DNA of 64,000 nucleotides from Cercospora beticola. Its lineage: Eukaryota; Ascomycota; Dothideomycetes; Mycosphaerellales; Mycosphaerellaceae. Every line of letters starts with the position of its first letter. Within the stretch, counting starts at the first letter, position 1. The notes beneath the pieces were generated by a model. The model searched no databases. It was given only the letters and a program-made list of their open reading frames with translations, and was not told the origin of the DNA. The translations under genes were made by a program, and so were the position numbers. The stretch lies in the NCBI RefSeq assembly GCF_033473495.1, contig NC_088936.1:1674001-1738000 (forward strand). Reading direction: 5' to 3'. This document shows, in pieces, positions 32,174 to 42,532 of the stretch.

Positions 32174-33688
32174 TTACTCCTTATCAAAAGCAATCACAAT
32201 TCTACCAGCGACCTGTCCCTTCCTCAACTGCTCCACACTCTCCGCCCATCTGCTGATTCCCCTAACCTCACAAATAGGCTTCAGCAGTCCACGTTGTGCA
32301 TACTCCAATGCCATCGACGTATCTTGCATCGTACCCACCACAGCTCCCGTGACAGATTGCTTGAACATGATGAACTGTGTTGGAGAGGTGCCGATGATGA
32401 CTTGTGCTTCTGCGGGTGGGAGACCAATGCAGACGACTTTGCCGCCAACGCGGTTGCCGAGGTAGGAGAGGGAGTCTGCGAAACGTGTCAGAGAAAGTGT
32501 GCTGTGAGGAGGGAAGGGGATCGAGGACTCACCTTTGTAGGATTGCCACGCAGTGACAATCACACCGTGAGCACCAACTCCACCTGTGACTTCCTTGACC
32601 TTGGCAGGAAGGTCTTTCTCCTCCTTGAAGTCGAGGAAGATCTCTGCTCCACAACGTTGTGCGAGTTCCTTTTTGGCATCGCCGCTATCGATGACGATTG
32701 GACGCATGCCCATTGCCCTGATACAAACTGTGTCAGCAAGACTGTCCCACCGACTTCAAGTCCAGCTATTGAATCGAGAGGTAGAGAGTACTCACTTCGC
32801 CAACTGCACACCCTGAATACCAACGCCACCACCACCTCCAGGGAAAACGACCCAGTCTGCACTCTTGAAGCCACCTTCTCTCAAAGCACAATGCATAGTG
32901 CTAGCACTGCACATAATTGGCCCGGCAATCTCATCTGGCACTCCATCCGGGATACGACTGGTGTAGTTCGCAGGCGTAAGAACATACCTAACACAAAACA
33001 AGTCAGCACACCCACCCACACCCCCTCATCAAAACAAAAGAAAAAGAAAACTACTCACTGCTGATAACTCCCACTAACCATCAACCCACAATGCACAACC
33101 TTCGGACAATACTGTTCCTCCTTGCCAAAACACTGATCACACTGATGACAGGTATCCCACATAGGCCTCATACCCGCACGATCTCCAACCTTCCAATTCT
33201 CCACTCCAGCTCCAATCGCCACGACGACTCCAGCACCTTCATGACCAGGAGATCTGACGTTGAAATCTTTCATTCCGATTCCGAAGTCGAGATCATTGCT
33301 GCAGAAGTGAATGTCGGAGGCGCAGAGACCGGTGACATTGAGGCGGAGGAGAAGTTGGTTGGGGCCGGGGGTGGGGACGGGAGCGTCTTTTACGACTTCG
33401 ATGTGGAAGTTGGGGCCTTCGTTGACCTGTACAGAAGGCAATTAAGTTAGTCATTGGAATTGAGAGATTAAGGCGAGATTGAGGGCTTGAATGAGAGGGG
33501 AAGTCTTGTTCCCGCTTCGCAAAAGTCTGAGACCATGTTTGACAGTTGAGCAGAAGGGAGGCTCGAAGAGCCATAGTTCACACAAAGTCAATCGCTCCTG
33601 CCAGATGCAGAGAAGATAAATCTGAACATACAACAACGCCTGCTATGCAGGTCTTGGGAATCTCCTCCAATGGTTGCGTGTCTCCCAT
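32174..33688 (-). CDS. zinc-dependent alcohol dehydrogenase (MDR family)
   Basis: Five exons (33688-33632, 33426-33059, 32987-32796, 32717-32533, 32475-32174), introns 205, 71, 78 and 57 bp, give 367 residues. NAD(P)-dependent oxidation of an alcohol or reverse. Seen: catalytic-zinc CASDIH and GHEGAG, the structural-zinc cysteines CHQCDQCFGKEEQYC, the nucleotide-binding GGGGGVGIQGVQLAKAMG and a full C-terminal catalytic lobe (GKVVCIGLP). The last intron is a multiple of three, so an unspliced read would insert 19 residues. The first intron is unusually long for this window. Closest in pattern to fungal AdhP-type enzymes; substrate not decidable. Confidence 0.92.
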
Positions 33689-34654
33689 TTTGTCGAGAAA
33701 GATTGCTCAATGATTGATTGGTTGCGGAGTACCAAATTACTGGATTGGGGAATTCTAGTTGTCAGATTTAGAAACAGAAGGACCTTGATGAAATAAAAAT
33801 GTCATATAGGATTCGTCGTGTCTATAGGCAATAGGCAATAGGCAACGTGTCATGGGGATCATAGGGTTTCATGAAGTTCATTTGAGTCCCGCTTCAGCTC
33901 CAGCGATCTAGCAAAGCTGATCACAGCAGCTAGAAGCTTTGCTCTGCTGCACCCTCGGCTTTCGACTCGAGATGGAAGTGTTGTGGCTGCTCTTAGCGAC
34001 TGCTTGGTGCGGGGTGAGCTGAAGAGGTGGGGAGGGTCTGGATTGGATCCTGCACTAATGCGCATGTCTACCCAAGATTGAGAACGACGGCGCGTGTGGG
34101 AGATGTAGCGCGCCTTGCGTCGCATTGCATCGGTTCATGATTTGTGCGATTAGTCCTGTGGCAGGGCGGCGGGAGGTAGGCAGCTCAGCTCGGGAATAAG
34201 AACAGCACGTGGCTCTGGGAGTCAAGCCGACACTTCTGGCGCCTCTCGTTTATGTATGATGCGTCAGAGCGTCCTTTCGAAGGTGCTTCCAATATGTTCG
34301 CCAAGTAGGGTTGAGTAGCATGTGCAGTGTCGTCAATGCAATATACACATCTCGAATCCGCCATAAGCCCAGACCTGATTCGCTCTAACGTAGAGCCATC
34401 CAGCTGCGTGCAGCGATCAGTGATCACTGATCTTCGTGGCTTGCCGACCTTGCTCTGGGCCACCGTTCGGGGGCTGAGACTGTCGCTGCATCGGAGCTGA
34501 GCATCCGGCAGAACGTTGTGCAAAGCGATGCCAGCACTAACTTGCACTGTGGCTCCGCAGCATTCGCCGTAAGCTGCGCAGAATACAGTCAGAACTGCTT
34601 CGCGACCTCTGCTCATACTCATGTCTCGTTCGTCTTTCGTTGTCATGTTCCATT
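33689..34654. other. intergenic, no gene seen
   Basis: 966 bp between two minus-strand genes: promoter of the alcohol dehydrogenase and 3' region of the bZIP gene. Minus-strand frames at 33859-34125 and 34185-34670 lack domains and were not accepted. A short tandem repeat lies at 33824-33844. Confidence 0.5.
33824..33844. repeat. three tandem copies of ATAGGCA
   Basis: Three perfect 7-bp units in a row in the promoter region of the alcohol dehydrogenase, about 140 bp upstream of its ATG. Probably a slippage product; a binding-site role is possible but not supported. Confidence 0.6.
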
Positions 34655-36043
34655 TCAGACTGCCGGCCACTGCGCCAAGCTGGGCTCATGCGCCATCGTA
34701 AACGATGGAATTGCGTTGTGCATTGCATGCCTACCGGCCTCATGCATTGCCGCCAAAGTGTTCATCCAATCCTCTGCACTTGTGTCCACATGCTGCTGCG
34801 GCATCCCTTGACCATGGGAGCTCACACTTTCAAAGCCTGGAGTTTGATATGCAAATTCGTCGTCCACTGAGCTATGATCATCCCCTTGCGCAAAGTCAGT
34901 CTGAGCTGTTGTCTTTGGCGGAGTGTGAATCTCAAATGGGATGAGCTGGTTCGCAAGTAGCTGGAACGAAGTGATATCATCAAAAGCCTTCGTGAACTCT
35001 TCTGAGAAGGAAAACACCCCTGTGGATCGGTTGATCTTGTACACATCTCTTGCTTCCCAAGGCCAATCGAAACGGAAACTCTCAGCAAATGCAATGGCGG
35101 AGCGGCCGGAGCAATTGGTGATTCCATTCGTGAGCAAGTGATTCCGCACCAGCGGCCAGCCGAAGTAGTCCACGACGGAGGGGTGATTCGCCGAACGCTG
35201 ACCAATGGTAGGAGACATGAACGAGGCCATCTTGCGTCGTGGCTGGTTCTTGGGATTTATCTTGTGAAGCATGGTGGAGCGCATGTTCCAGAAATGTGCG
35301 AAGCGTTCGACGGGCGGTGCACGATACCACAGACCCTCATCGAAGGCGCGGAGGAAGCGCCAGACGATGTCGAGATGGTGCACGCGTTCGGCTGCATCCC
35401 AGCCCGATACCATGGCCCGGATCAGAATGTCCATGTCTTCCTCTAGCGTCGAGAGGGTGTCGGGTGTCTTCTCGATCTTCTCGATCAACTCATTCAAGCG
35501 CTGGAAGTAGGTCGTATCGTCGTTGTTCTCGCAGAATAGATTGATCCCCAGCACAACGAGATTCCGCGAAGTCTGCGTGATCTGACGCATTGGCATGGCC
35601 GGTTGTGGTTGGCGCGGCACTTCCATCTCTGTGGGCTTCACGACCTCCATCATCCACTGGTCCTCGCTCGCTGTGTCCCAATTGAGAGCGGAGAAGGCGT
35701 CTGTTGGGAAGCCATCGGTCGCGTTGGTGGTGGTGCTGCCTTCGCCCTTGACACCGCCAGCGGTGGGCGAACCGTCGTCTGACTTGGAGGCATCTTGCAC
35801 GAGGGTTCGGATTTTGTGGACGAGACTTTGCAGCTTGTCGATTTCTTGGGACTGTTGCGATGCATGCTGGGCCAAGTAATTGGCTCGGCTGTCCCCACTG
35901 CTCTCCGTCAGGTCTGCGACCGTCTTCTCCAGATGGGCAATATATTGTTTCGTCTTCGCGCGGCTGGCGCGTTGTGCTTCTCGGTCGTGAGCGCGCTTGC
36001 GCTCAATGCGGCAAGAGCTGGCGGCCTCGCTGTTTCGTCGCAT
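34655..36043 (-). CDS. bZIP transcription factor with DUF3425-type C-terminus
   Basis: Intronless, 462 residues from ATG 36043 (51 further in-frame codons upstream begin with TTG and are not used). The basic region RKRAHDREAQRASRAKTKQ and the heptads after it form a bZIP at residues ~15-60. A coiled stretch, an acidic/Ser linker, then the C-terminal domain typical of DUF3425 factors: RNLVVLGINLF, FMSPTIGQRSANHPSVVDYF, WPLVRNHLL and FRFDWPWEARDVYKINR. Such factors act in stress and secondary-metabolism control in ascomycetes. It is divergent from the cupin gene at 37112 across ~1.1 kb. Confidence 0.88.
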   Translation of the reverse strand: MRRNSEAASSCRIERKRAHDREAQRASRAKTKQYIAHLEKTVADLTESSGDSRANYLAQHASQQSQEIDKLQSLVHKIRTLVQDASKSDDGSPTAGGVKGEGSTTTNATDGFPTDAFSALNWDTASEDQWMMEVVKPTEMEVPRQPQPAMPMRQITQTSRNLVVLGINLFCENNDDTTYFQRLNELIEKIEKTPDTLSTLEEDMDILIRAMVSGWDAAERVHHLDIVWRFLRAFDEGLWYRAPPVERFAHFWNMRSTMLHKINPKNQPRRKMASFMSPTIGQRSANHPSVVDYFGWPLVRNHLLTNGITNCSGRSAIAFAESFRFDWPWEARDVYKINRSTGVFSFSEEFTKAFDDITSFQLLANQLIPFEIHTPPKTTAQTDFAQGDDHSSVDDEFAYQTPGFESVSSHGQGMPQQHVDTSAEDWMNTLAAMHEAGRHAMHNAIPSFTMAHEPSLAQWPAV

Positions 36044-37111
36044 GGTGAAGGTGCAGTGAGTGTGCTGCGGGGAGTCGGCGGAGGTGCGAAGAGAGTCGCA
36101 AGACGAGTGTCGCCTGGAAGTGGATGCTGGTGGGCGATGGGTGGAGTGCGAGGCGTCACTGTCCCATGTGGCATGGGCAGATTCCCACACCCTCAAAACG
36201 CCCGCTCGCCTGCAATCGCGGGGGAGGACCGGGGTACAGTAGGGTAGGTAGCGTTCTGGACGCAGATCGGGATGTCGTTCGGATCAATTTCTGCTCGCGA
36301 CTGCTGCACAAAGGTACACGCGTTGCTGTCTCTTTTTCACTGGAGCCTCGTCAAGAACGACGATCAGAACAACACCTCCCGTGCGGAGTCCGCGGAGGCC
36401 TCGCATTTATCCCTTCGTGTCTGCTCTGCTCAGACGATTATTTCTGCCCACCACCACAGCCCTGCTCGCCCCAGGCAGGGAAGGGTCTGCCGATGGACGG
36501 CTGGCTAACCATCTGCATGCACAAAATCGCTCGCGGCCCGGCAGGCACCCACAATGCACGCTTGCACACGACTCAAGCGAGCTCTCCTTTCGTCTGTCCC
36601 TCTCTCTTCATCAAGCTCGTCTGTCTGGCTCAGGCCACCGCCAAGCCACACGCGTCGACTTGTACTCGTCCGTTCGGCTGCTCTCGGCTATCGATATCCA
36701 CCAATTCGACACTCCGACCCCAGCGCTGTCTTCGGATCGCTATATACTTAATCACTCCGACTGACCGATGCGAAGGATGCCCCTTTCGTCGCCCAGCAGC
36801 AGCTCTTGTACGATCAGCTCCAGGACGACCCCAGCTTAGGCCGCCCGTTTTAACCACCTGAAGAGCCCCCGCTCACTCAGCTCTTCCGTACGAAGCATCA
36901 ATCGGGCCACATCATTCGCACGCCTCAGCCGTCTCCTTCCCATCCACACTGGGTCACCAGGTCCTGCATAACACGAGCCTAGAACCAAGACCACACGGCA
37001 AGCTCCGGGAAACATTTTACTCGAGCACGCAGCAAGGCAGAATCTCCCGCCGTGGCTGTGTAAGTGTTTACTTACTAAATACTCTTACGCACGGCACAGT
37101 CACTTTTAGCC
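36044..37111. promoter_or_regulatory. divergent promoter region of bZIP and cupin genes
   Basis: 1,068 bp between divergent starts. A TATATAC element occurs at about 36741-36747 and the region is rich in pyrimidine tracts. Plus-strand frames here (for example 36124-36861) are low-complexity and not accepted as genes. A size above 1 kb suits regulated expression of one or both neighbours. Confidence 0.4.
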
Positions 37112-37780
37112 ATGGCACCTCACGACTCCAACCCCACCAGTCCCGGGCTCAGGCCATGCAAACGCTACATCACTACGCACGATAGCACCGGCAAAAGCGT
37201 CTACCACAGCACATCCCCGGAGCTCATCTCCAAGAAATCTGGTCTTACACGATCTTACTCCGTTGCTTCCGTTCCCGCTGTCTTGGGGAATGAAGTCGAC
37301 GTTGCGGCGTACAAGGCCGTCGATGGTGCCGCCAGCCATCGTGCTCCAGGCATTGTACCTCCTTCTCCCGGAGCCTATCTGGCCGTCGTAGATTTGGCCC
37401 CAGGACAATCCAGTCTCATGCACCGCACCGTGTCGATTGATTACTCCATCTGTGTCATTGGGGAGATTGACCATAAACTCGATGGAGGTGAAACAGTGAG
37501 ACTGTACCCAGGAGTAGGTCGCCGCTTCCTCTTTCCCTATTGATCTGTCCATTGTCTTCTTTCGGAACCAAGCATAAAGGTAAGCGCTGATTCGCAATTT
37601 TTCTTTGGCTTGTAGGACCACATCGTGCAACGTGGGACGATGCATCAGTGGATTAATCCTACAGACAGGCCAGCGAGGTTCGTGGCCTGTGTTGTGCCAT
37701 GCAAGCCGTTCGACATCGCGGGCGAGCAGTTAAAGGAACAACATCTTGCCAATGACACGAAGCCCAAGTCAAAATTGTAG
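37112..37780 (+). CDS. cupin-domain protein
   Basis: Exons 37112-37513 and 37616-37780 with a 102-bp intron give 188 residues. The single cupin barrel is marked by SLMHRTVSIDYSICVIGEI, the glycine-rich turn DGGETVRLYPGD and the second motif IVQRGTMHQWINPTDRPARF, which together carry candidate metal ligands (Glu and His). Splicing creates the YPGDHIVQRGTMH junction, a conserved cupin feature. Small fungal cupins of this shape may act as isomerases or dioxygenases or bind a ligand without catalysis. No leader peptide. It faces the bZIP gene at 34655-36043. Confidence 0.85.
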
Positions 37781-37976
37781 ATAGTCCTAAGGCGAAGTTC
37801 AGGAGATGCCATGACCGCATGATTTCTTGTGACGCGTGTCGACAAGAGGTTGAGGCGCCGAACAGCGCTCAGTACGTCTCAAAACGAACAAAAAGGTGTC
37901 CAAGTCACGTAGTATACAACTTGTTCTCATCTTCTCATCTACTAATATACACGTAACAATTCTACATGCATTCGTA

Positions 37977-40080
37977 TCATCCTGCCAACCTCCAAGCCCT
38001 CATGGGCAACGCCTGTAACCCAAGCGCTCGCGGCTTGATGTAGCCCCAGAACGTAATGATTCCGAATAGGACACACAGAATGTTTACAATATAGTACCCG
38101 TCGCGCCCAATTTGGCATACTCCGCCTCCATCTATACAACGATGCTTTTCTGCCTCAGCCACGCAGCTGAAGGACTGTGTAATAAGCTCGCCTTTGAGTT
38201 CTCCGGGATGTTTACCAGTGGAAGGTATGCAAGTAGCTTGAGTGAAAGCATCGACGGCTTTAAGGATGAAGAAGCGAGGGAATGTCCCGCCGAGGTTGGA
38301 AACACTAGAATAGGAACTCGTTAGCAAATACTCTGGTCAGAGAGGAGAAGTGAAGTACTCACGTCGCCAATAAGGTCATGTAAGTCCCTCCAATGGCTGG
38401 ATCACTGATCTTGGCATGGAAAGCTGAAATTGCCACGAACATTACCGTGGACATGAACGTTGAAAAGACGTGCTCGACAATAATGACCAGCAGATAGGAA
38501 GTTGTCATCCCGCCGGTCGGGAAAAACATGACAGTCAACTGCGCAAAGACTGCTGCAACCAGCCGCCCTACGAAGGCCCAACACCAGACACGTACGGGCT
38601 GGTATTGTTCTGACCATTTGCCGGCATAGTACCCCAGTCCCATTTCAAAGGGAAAATCGATGAGAACGACGAGAGCCAGGTCTTCTTGGCTGAACCCCTT
38701 ATCGATCAATTTGAGGTTCGTGACAGCGTCGTTGGCCTGAAAGCCGATCTTGGCGATCAAGTGAATGATGATGAAGGTCTGGATGTTCTTCAACTTCATA
38801 ATGCCTCCCATTGTCTTGTACACGCCCCAGACGCTCTCATTCTCTTTTGTTCGTTCTTCCGTCTTCAAGACTGCAAGGCCCAACGTGACGAGCAGATAGA
38901 ACCATCCAAAGAATGTTAGGTATCCGTCCAGTGTGATCAATCCAACGTCCAGAGACTGCGAACGGAACCATTTATTCGCGAAATCGGGCGAGTTCAATGC
39001 CAGGAAAACCGTGTAGCTCAAGAATTGTCCTCCTGTCAATCCAACTGTTTGCGCCGTACTCGCGTAGCTCAAATTGGATTGCGATAGCAGTGTCAATGCC
39101 CATCCGTCCACAGCAATATCCTGTGTTGCGCACATGAACACCAGACTGAACCACCAACCCGTGAAGCCCCAAATTCCGGCCCCGCCATCTGCTCCCGCGC
39201 TTTCCATCATCTGTGTCGCAGTACTCCCCAGATACAGCATGCCGAAGCCAGAGAGCGTTTGTATAGGCAAAATCCAACTTTTTCTCCTTCCCACTCGCGC
39301 GGACCAGATGGCATCGACAATGGGTGACCAGAGCAGTTTTAAGCTGTATGGATAGGAAGCGAGAGAGTAGACTCCGATTTGGCTGTAGCTCAAGTGTGAC
39401 TTGAGTAGGAAGGGTATGCTGCCACCGGCGAGACCCATTGGAATGCCTTGCAGGAAGTATAACAGGACGAGGAGAAGGAAATTTCGACGGTCTTGCATGG
39501 GAAGCTCGAAGAAGCCTTTGCTCTCTCCCCCTTGTGATCCATCTGCTTTCTCATGTGGGTTATCGTCGAGGGAGAAGTTGCTCCGCCCCATCAATCGGTC
39601 GCGGGCGGACGCGCTGTCGTCGTCATCGTCGGCGTAGGATAGGGGTTCGAGATGGGCATTCTTGCGGCGTTCGAGGAATTGCCCGCCGTTCATGTCGGTG
39701 TTTGTGGTTTTACCGTTGAGCGAGGACGAATCGCTGGACTTATGGCGGAGAGACCCGCTGCGTGGGTTGGGTGATTTGGATTTTCGCGAGGGCATCGATG
39801 GAGAGTGAGCGTCAGAATCGGAAGAGTGATATTCGGCGTAGTCGTCGTCGTCCTGGGAGAGGAGTCTGGAAGATGAAGCTTCTGGGCGATGCTGACTGCT
39901 CAATGATTGCAATTCGTGGGACCCGGCTTCGAGAGATGATGAACGATGGTACTGGTGATGGTGGTGATGATGAATGGGAACAACGGGAGCGGGCAGCGCC
40001 GAGGCAGCAGCGTTGGCGATCAAGGAAAGTGGGGGGCGTTGCGATGATGATGGTGTGTTGTTGGCATGGCCGTCGTCCAT
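37977..40080 (-). CDS. AT-1/SLC33-like acetyl-CoA transporter, MFS fold
   Basis: Exons 40080-38363 and 38304-37977 with a 58-bp intron give 681 residues. AT-1 proteins carry acetyl-CoA into the ER lumen for protein and glycan acetylation. The first ~190 residues are cytosolic and low-complexity, with a six-His run (IHHHHHHQYH) and many Ser/Asp tracts. Then about 10-12 membrane helices with family landmarks: LLVLLYFLQGIPMGLAGGSIPFLL, YSLKLLWSPIVD, MCATQDIAVDGWAL and GGTYMTLLATVSNLGGTFP, the last formed across the intron. The C-terminal helix (YIVNILCVLFGIITFW) completes the fold. The His-rich head is unusual in length. Confidence 0.92.
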
Positions 40081-40244
40081 GGATTACTTCCAGTGCGAAG
40101 TGGCAGCAGTCGGAGTGTCCACCAGGGTCGCCTACATTTCTGGGAGACCCCTCGGTGATCTTGACACGTTTGACACGCGAATCCACTGCATGTGATGCCC
40201 GCCGAGACCGATCGACGTGAGGCTTGTTTCTACCACTCTACAAC

Positions 40245-40655
40245 ATGTACTTGCGTTTTCGAAACGAGTTCACGCTCTCATTGCATACTACAGGAACTTC
40301 CACGCCTTGCAACACGCCCATTGTCGTCGGGTTGCAGCACGACTTCGAGAAACACGATATGGAGCTTGGTCCCTGCAATCTCTTAGCGCCCGCCATTCCC
40401 GTCCTGCCGCTGCCGCCGACTGCTCCTGCTCCTCCGACTCCAGTTGGTCTGACACCTGCTTTCTATCACCAACAAACAACTCCCGTAAAAGCAATGGCCA
40501 CGAAAAGCACCAAGCCTGGCTTGAAATGGTCCGGCCAGGAAATGCACGCACAGCAGGATTCGCCTCTGTTCAAGCTGCCAGCCGAGCTTCGCGAGGTCAT
40601 CTACGCCGATGTTCTCACCAACGGCGTATCGGTGCATGAGGCTTACTGGGCTTGA
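40245..40655 (+). pseudogene. truncated F-box-like/DUF7730-type gene start
   Basis: Open frame of 136 residues. Its end (DSPLFKLPAELREVIYADVL) is the N-terminal motif of a large fungal family that starts with a LPxELRxxIY helix (DUF7730/2EXR-like). In that family ~150-250 further residues follow; here the frame stops about 15 residues later. The stop overlaps the tail of the HET gene on the other strand by 13 bp. The upstream part is Pro/Thr-rich and not conserved. I read it as a gene start whose 3' part is lost; a short functional peptide is less likely. Confidence 0.4.
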
Positions 40656-42322
40656 CTCCATCGCGTCCATACGTTGTCGCAAAGAGACTTCGCCCCAGAA
40701 ACCCACTCCGAGCAAGTCTTGGTCCGCCCGTCACTCGCCGGCGCCTTGATAGGTGCACTCCAATGTGGAGCCTCCAAAACACCATCTTTCCTTTCGAGCT
40801 TGTTCAGTCTCTCCTTTGCCTTTTCCACTCTCGCCATCAGATCCTTATTAAACCTCTTCAGCGCCCGATCTTCTGATTCATACCACTTCCTTTTCACCAA
40901 ATCATCCGCCGCTCCAACCTCAAGCTTCGTGTACTCCGTATGAAACAGCCAATTCGCAGCAAGTCCTTGCGTGGCAAGCAATGCCGCGTCCTCCGAGAAT
41001 CGCTTACAGACTTCATATGTCATCAGAAACACCAGATCATGAAATGGATCTAGCTGAAACGCGTGTAAGAACGTCTCACCCGGTGCCAGAAGTTTATTGT
41101 AGTCCAGTCCAAGATCGATCAGCGTGTCCCAATCTCTCGTCCCAATAGCAGTTTTCCCGTCATGCCCAGACCTCTGAACAGACCATAAAGACAGCAGATA
41201 GTTGTACAGAGCAGCCGTGTAAAGATCCAGCAAAGGCATGTCGTAGTCTGGTTCGATCGCACGTTCGGCTATACCTAGCAAGGCATAGACATTATCGTGC
41301 ATCACACCACATTGCTGAACTGAGAAGAACGCCACAGCTTCATGGAATTTCAACAAATTTCCTTTTTGTAGGTCGTTTCCCGCACTATCCTTCCAATGCC
41401 AGAGTTGCTTGCACATGATCGAGTTCTCTGCGCTGTTGGGTAGATGCTCATAAGTAAAGAGTCCCGCTTTCCGCATTGTGGTGAGTTGGTGTGGGCGGAG
41501 CGGTCGACCGGTCGGAGGATCTAGTTCAATGGATGGGATATCGACATCTCGAATGCGTAAAGACATAATGTCTTTCCAGTGGAACGTGAGACTAATCCAG
41601 CGAATGGTAAGATTTGGAGCGAGAAGAAGTTCCTGAACGATCCAGAGGCGTGACCAGTAAGAGCTCGAAGCGGCGAGCTGCCATGCCATTTGTTGCAAGC
41701 TGTCGAGCAGATGTCGTTCTTCTGGAGCAAGGTCTTGACCCGATTGTTGCTTTTCCTTCTCAAGAAGCTGATATCTATGCGAACAGATCAAAGTCATCAG
41801 CAAAACTTCGAACTCAGCAAAAGATCGAAAAGTCAGAACTACTCACTCCCTCACATGCGCCTGAATATCACCCTGCTTCATAACCTTCGGATCATCCGTA
41901 TCCTCAAAATAGATCCAAGCAATCACCTCCTCCGCAATCCGATAAATCTGTCCCATATACGTAACCTGAACAGAACGTTCCGGAATATCATCCTGATTAA
42001 TACAAATCGCATCGACAAAAAACCAATCGCGTCGATTCTCGCTGGCCATTTGGACCAAGAAATCGTAGAGATTCTGCCGGACGAGGAATTCATGTCCGTT
42101 TAATGTGATGGCTTTGTTGGCTGCTGCGCGACCCCAGCAGTAGGATAGAGCAATCATGGGAGGATGTTCATGTTGGCGGTCTGGTAGGAGGGAGAAAGTG
42201 CCGAGTTCCCAGGCGAGAGAGCGTTTACCTCCTACGAAGCGGAGGAGTCGGTGTTCTTGTTTGGAGGAGTCGAGAGGAGAGTAGATTTGAGAGGAAATTT
42301 GGTAGTTAGCTGAAGGCTCCAT
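40643..42322 (-). CDS. HET-domain protein, second copy type
   Basis: Exons 42322-41847 and 41774-40643 with a 72-bp intron give 535 residues from ATG 42322. HET blocks: MIALSYCWG (about 57), WFFVDAICINQDD and RSVQVTYMGQIYRIAEEVIAWI, then SSYWSRLWIVQELLLAP after the intron. The C-terminal ~300 residues (VFLMTYEVCKRF, basic coiled stretch MARVEKAKERLNKLERK) have no known domain. It differs strongly from the HET gene at 22.6-24.9 kb and is a shorter class with the domain right at the N-terminus. Role: presumed self/non-self recognition and death signalling after hyphal fusion. Confidence 0.88.
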
Positions 42323-42532
42323 TGTGGCGAGTCTCAATGCGAAGAGGAAGATAATGAAAGGGAACGTTGTGGTCAACGATATGAGAGAAAGTCGAGAGAT
42401 CCTTCAACCGAAGGATGCTGAAGCTGAACTTGAACTTCTTTGCCGAAGCGAAGCTATACTCTTTACAGCCTCTTGCAGGTGCTCAGCCGCACACCAGTAC
42501 GATGACGAGCAGTTCGTCTGTTCTCGTCAGGT

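Noticed and set aside
34185..34670. 161-codon minus-strand frame before the bZIP gene
   Set aside because: It overlaps the bZIP 3' end in another frame, lacks a domain and is not continued by any splice that I could find.
36124..36861. 245-codon plus-strand frame in the bZIP/cupin interval
   Set aside because: It lies in the divergent promoter, is Pro/Ser/Arg-rich, has no domain and overlaps other open frames; a long upstream region fits the flanking genes better.
39940..39990. GGTGATGATG-type triplet run
   Set aside because: It is the coding strand complement of the His run in the AT-1 gene, not a separate satellite.
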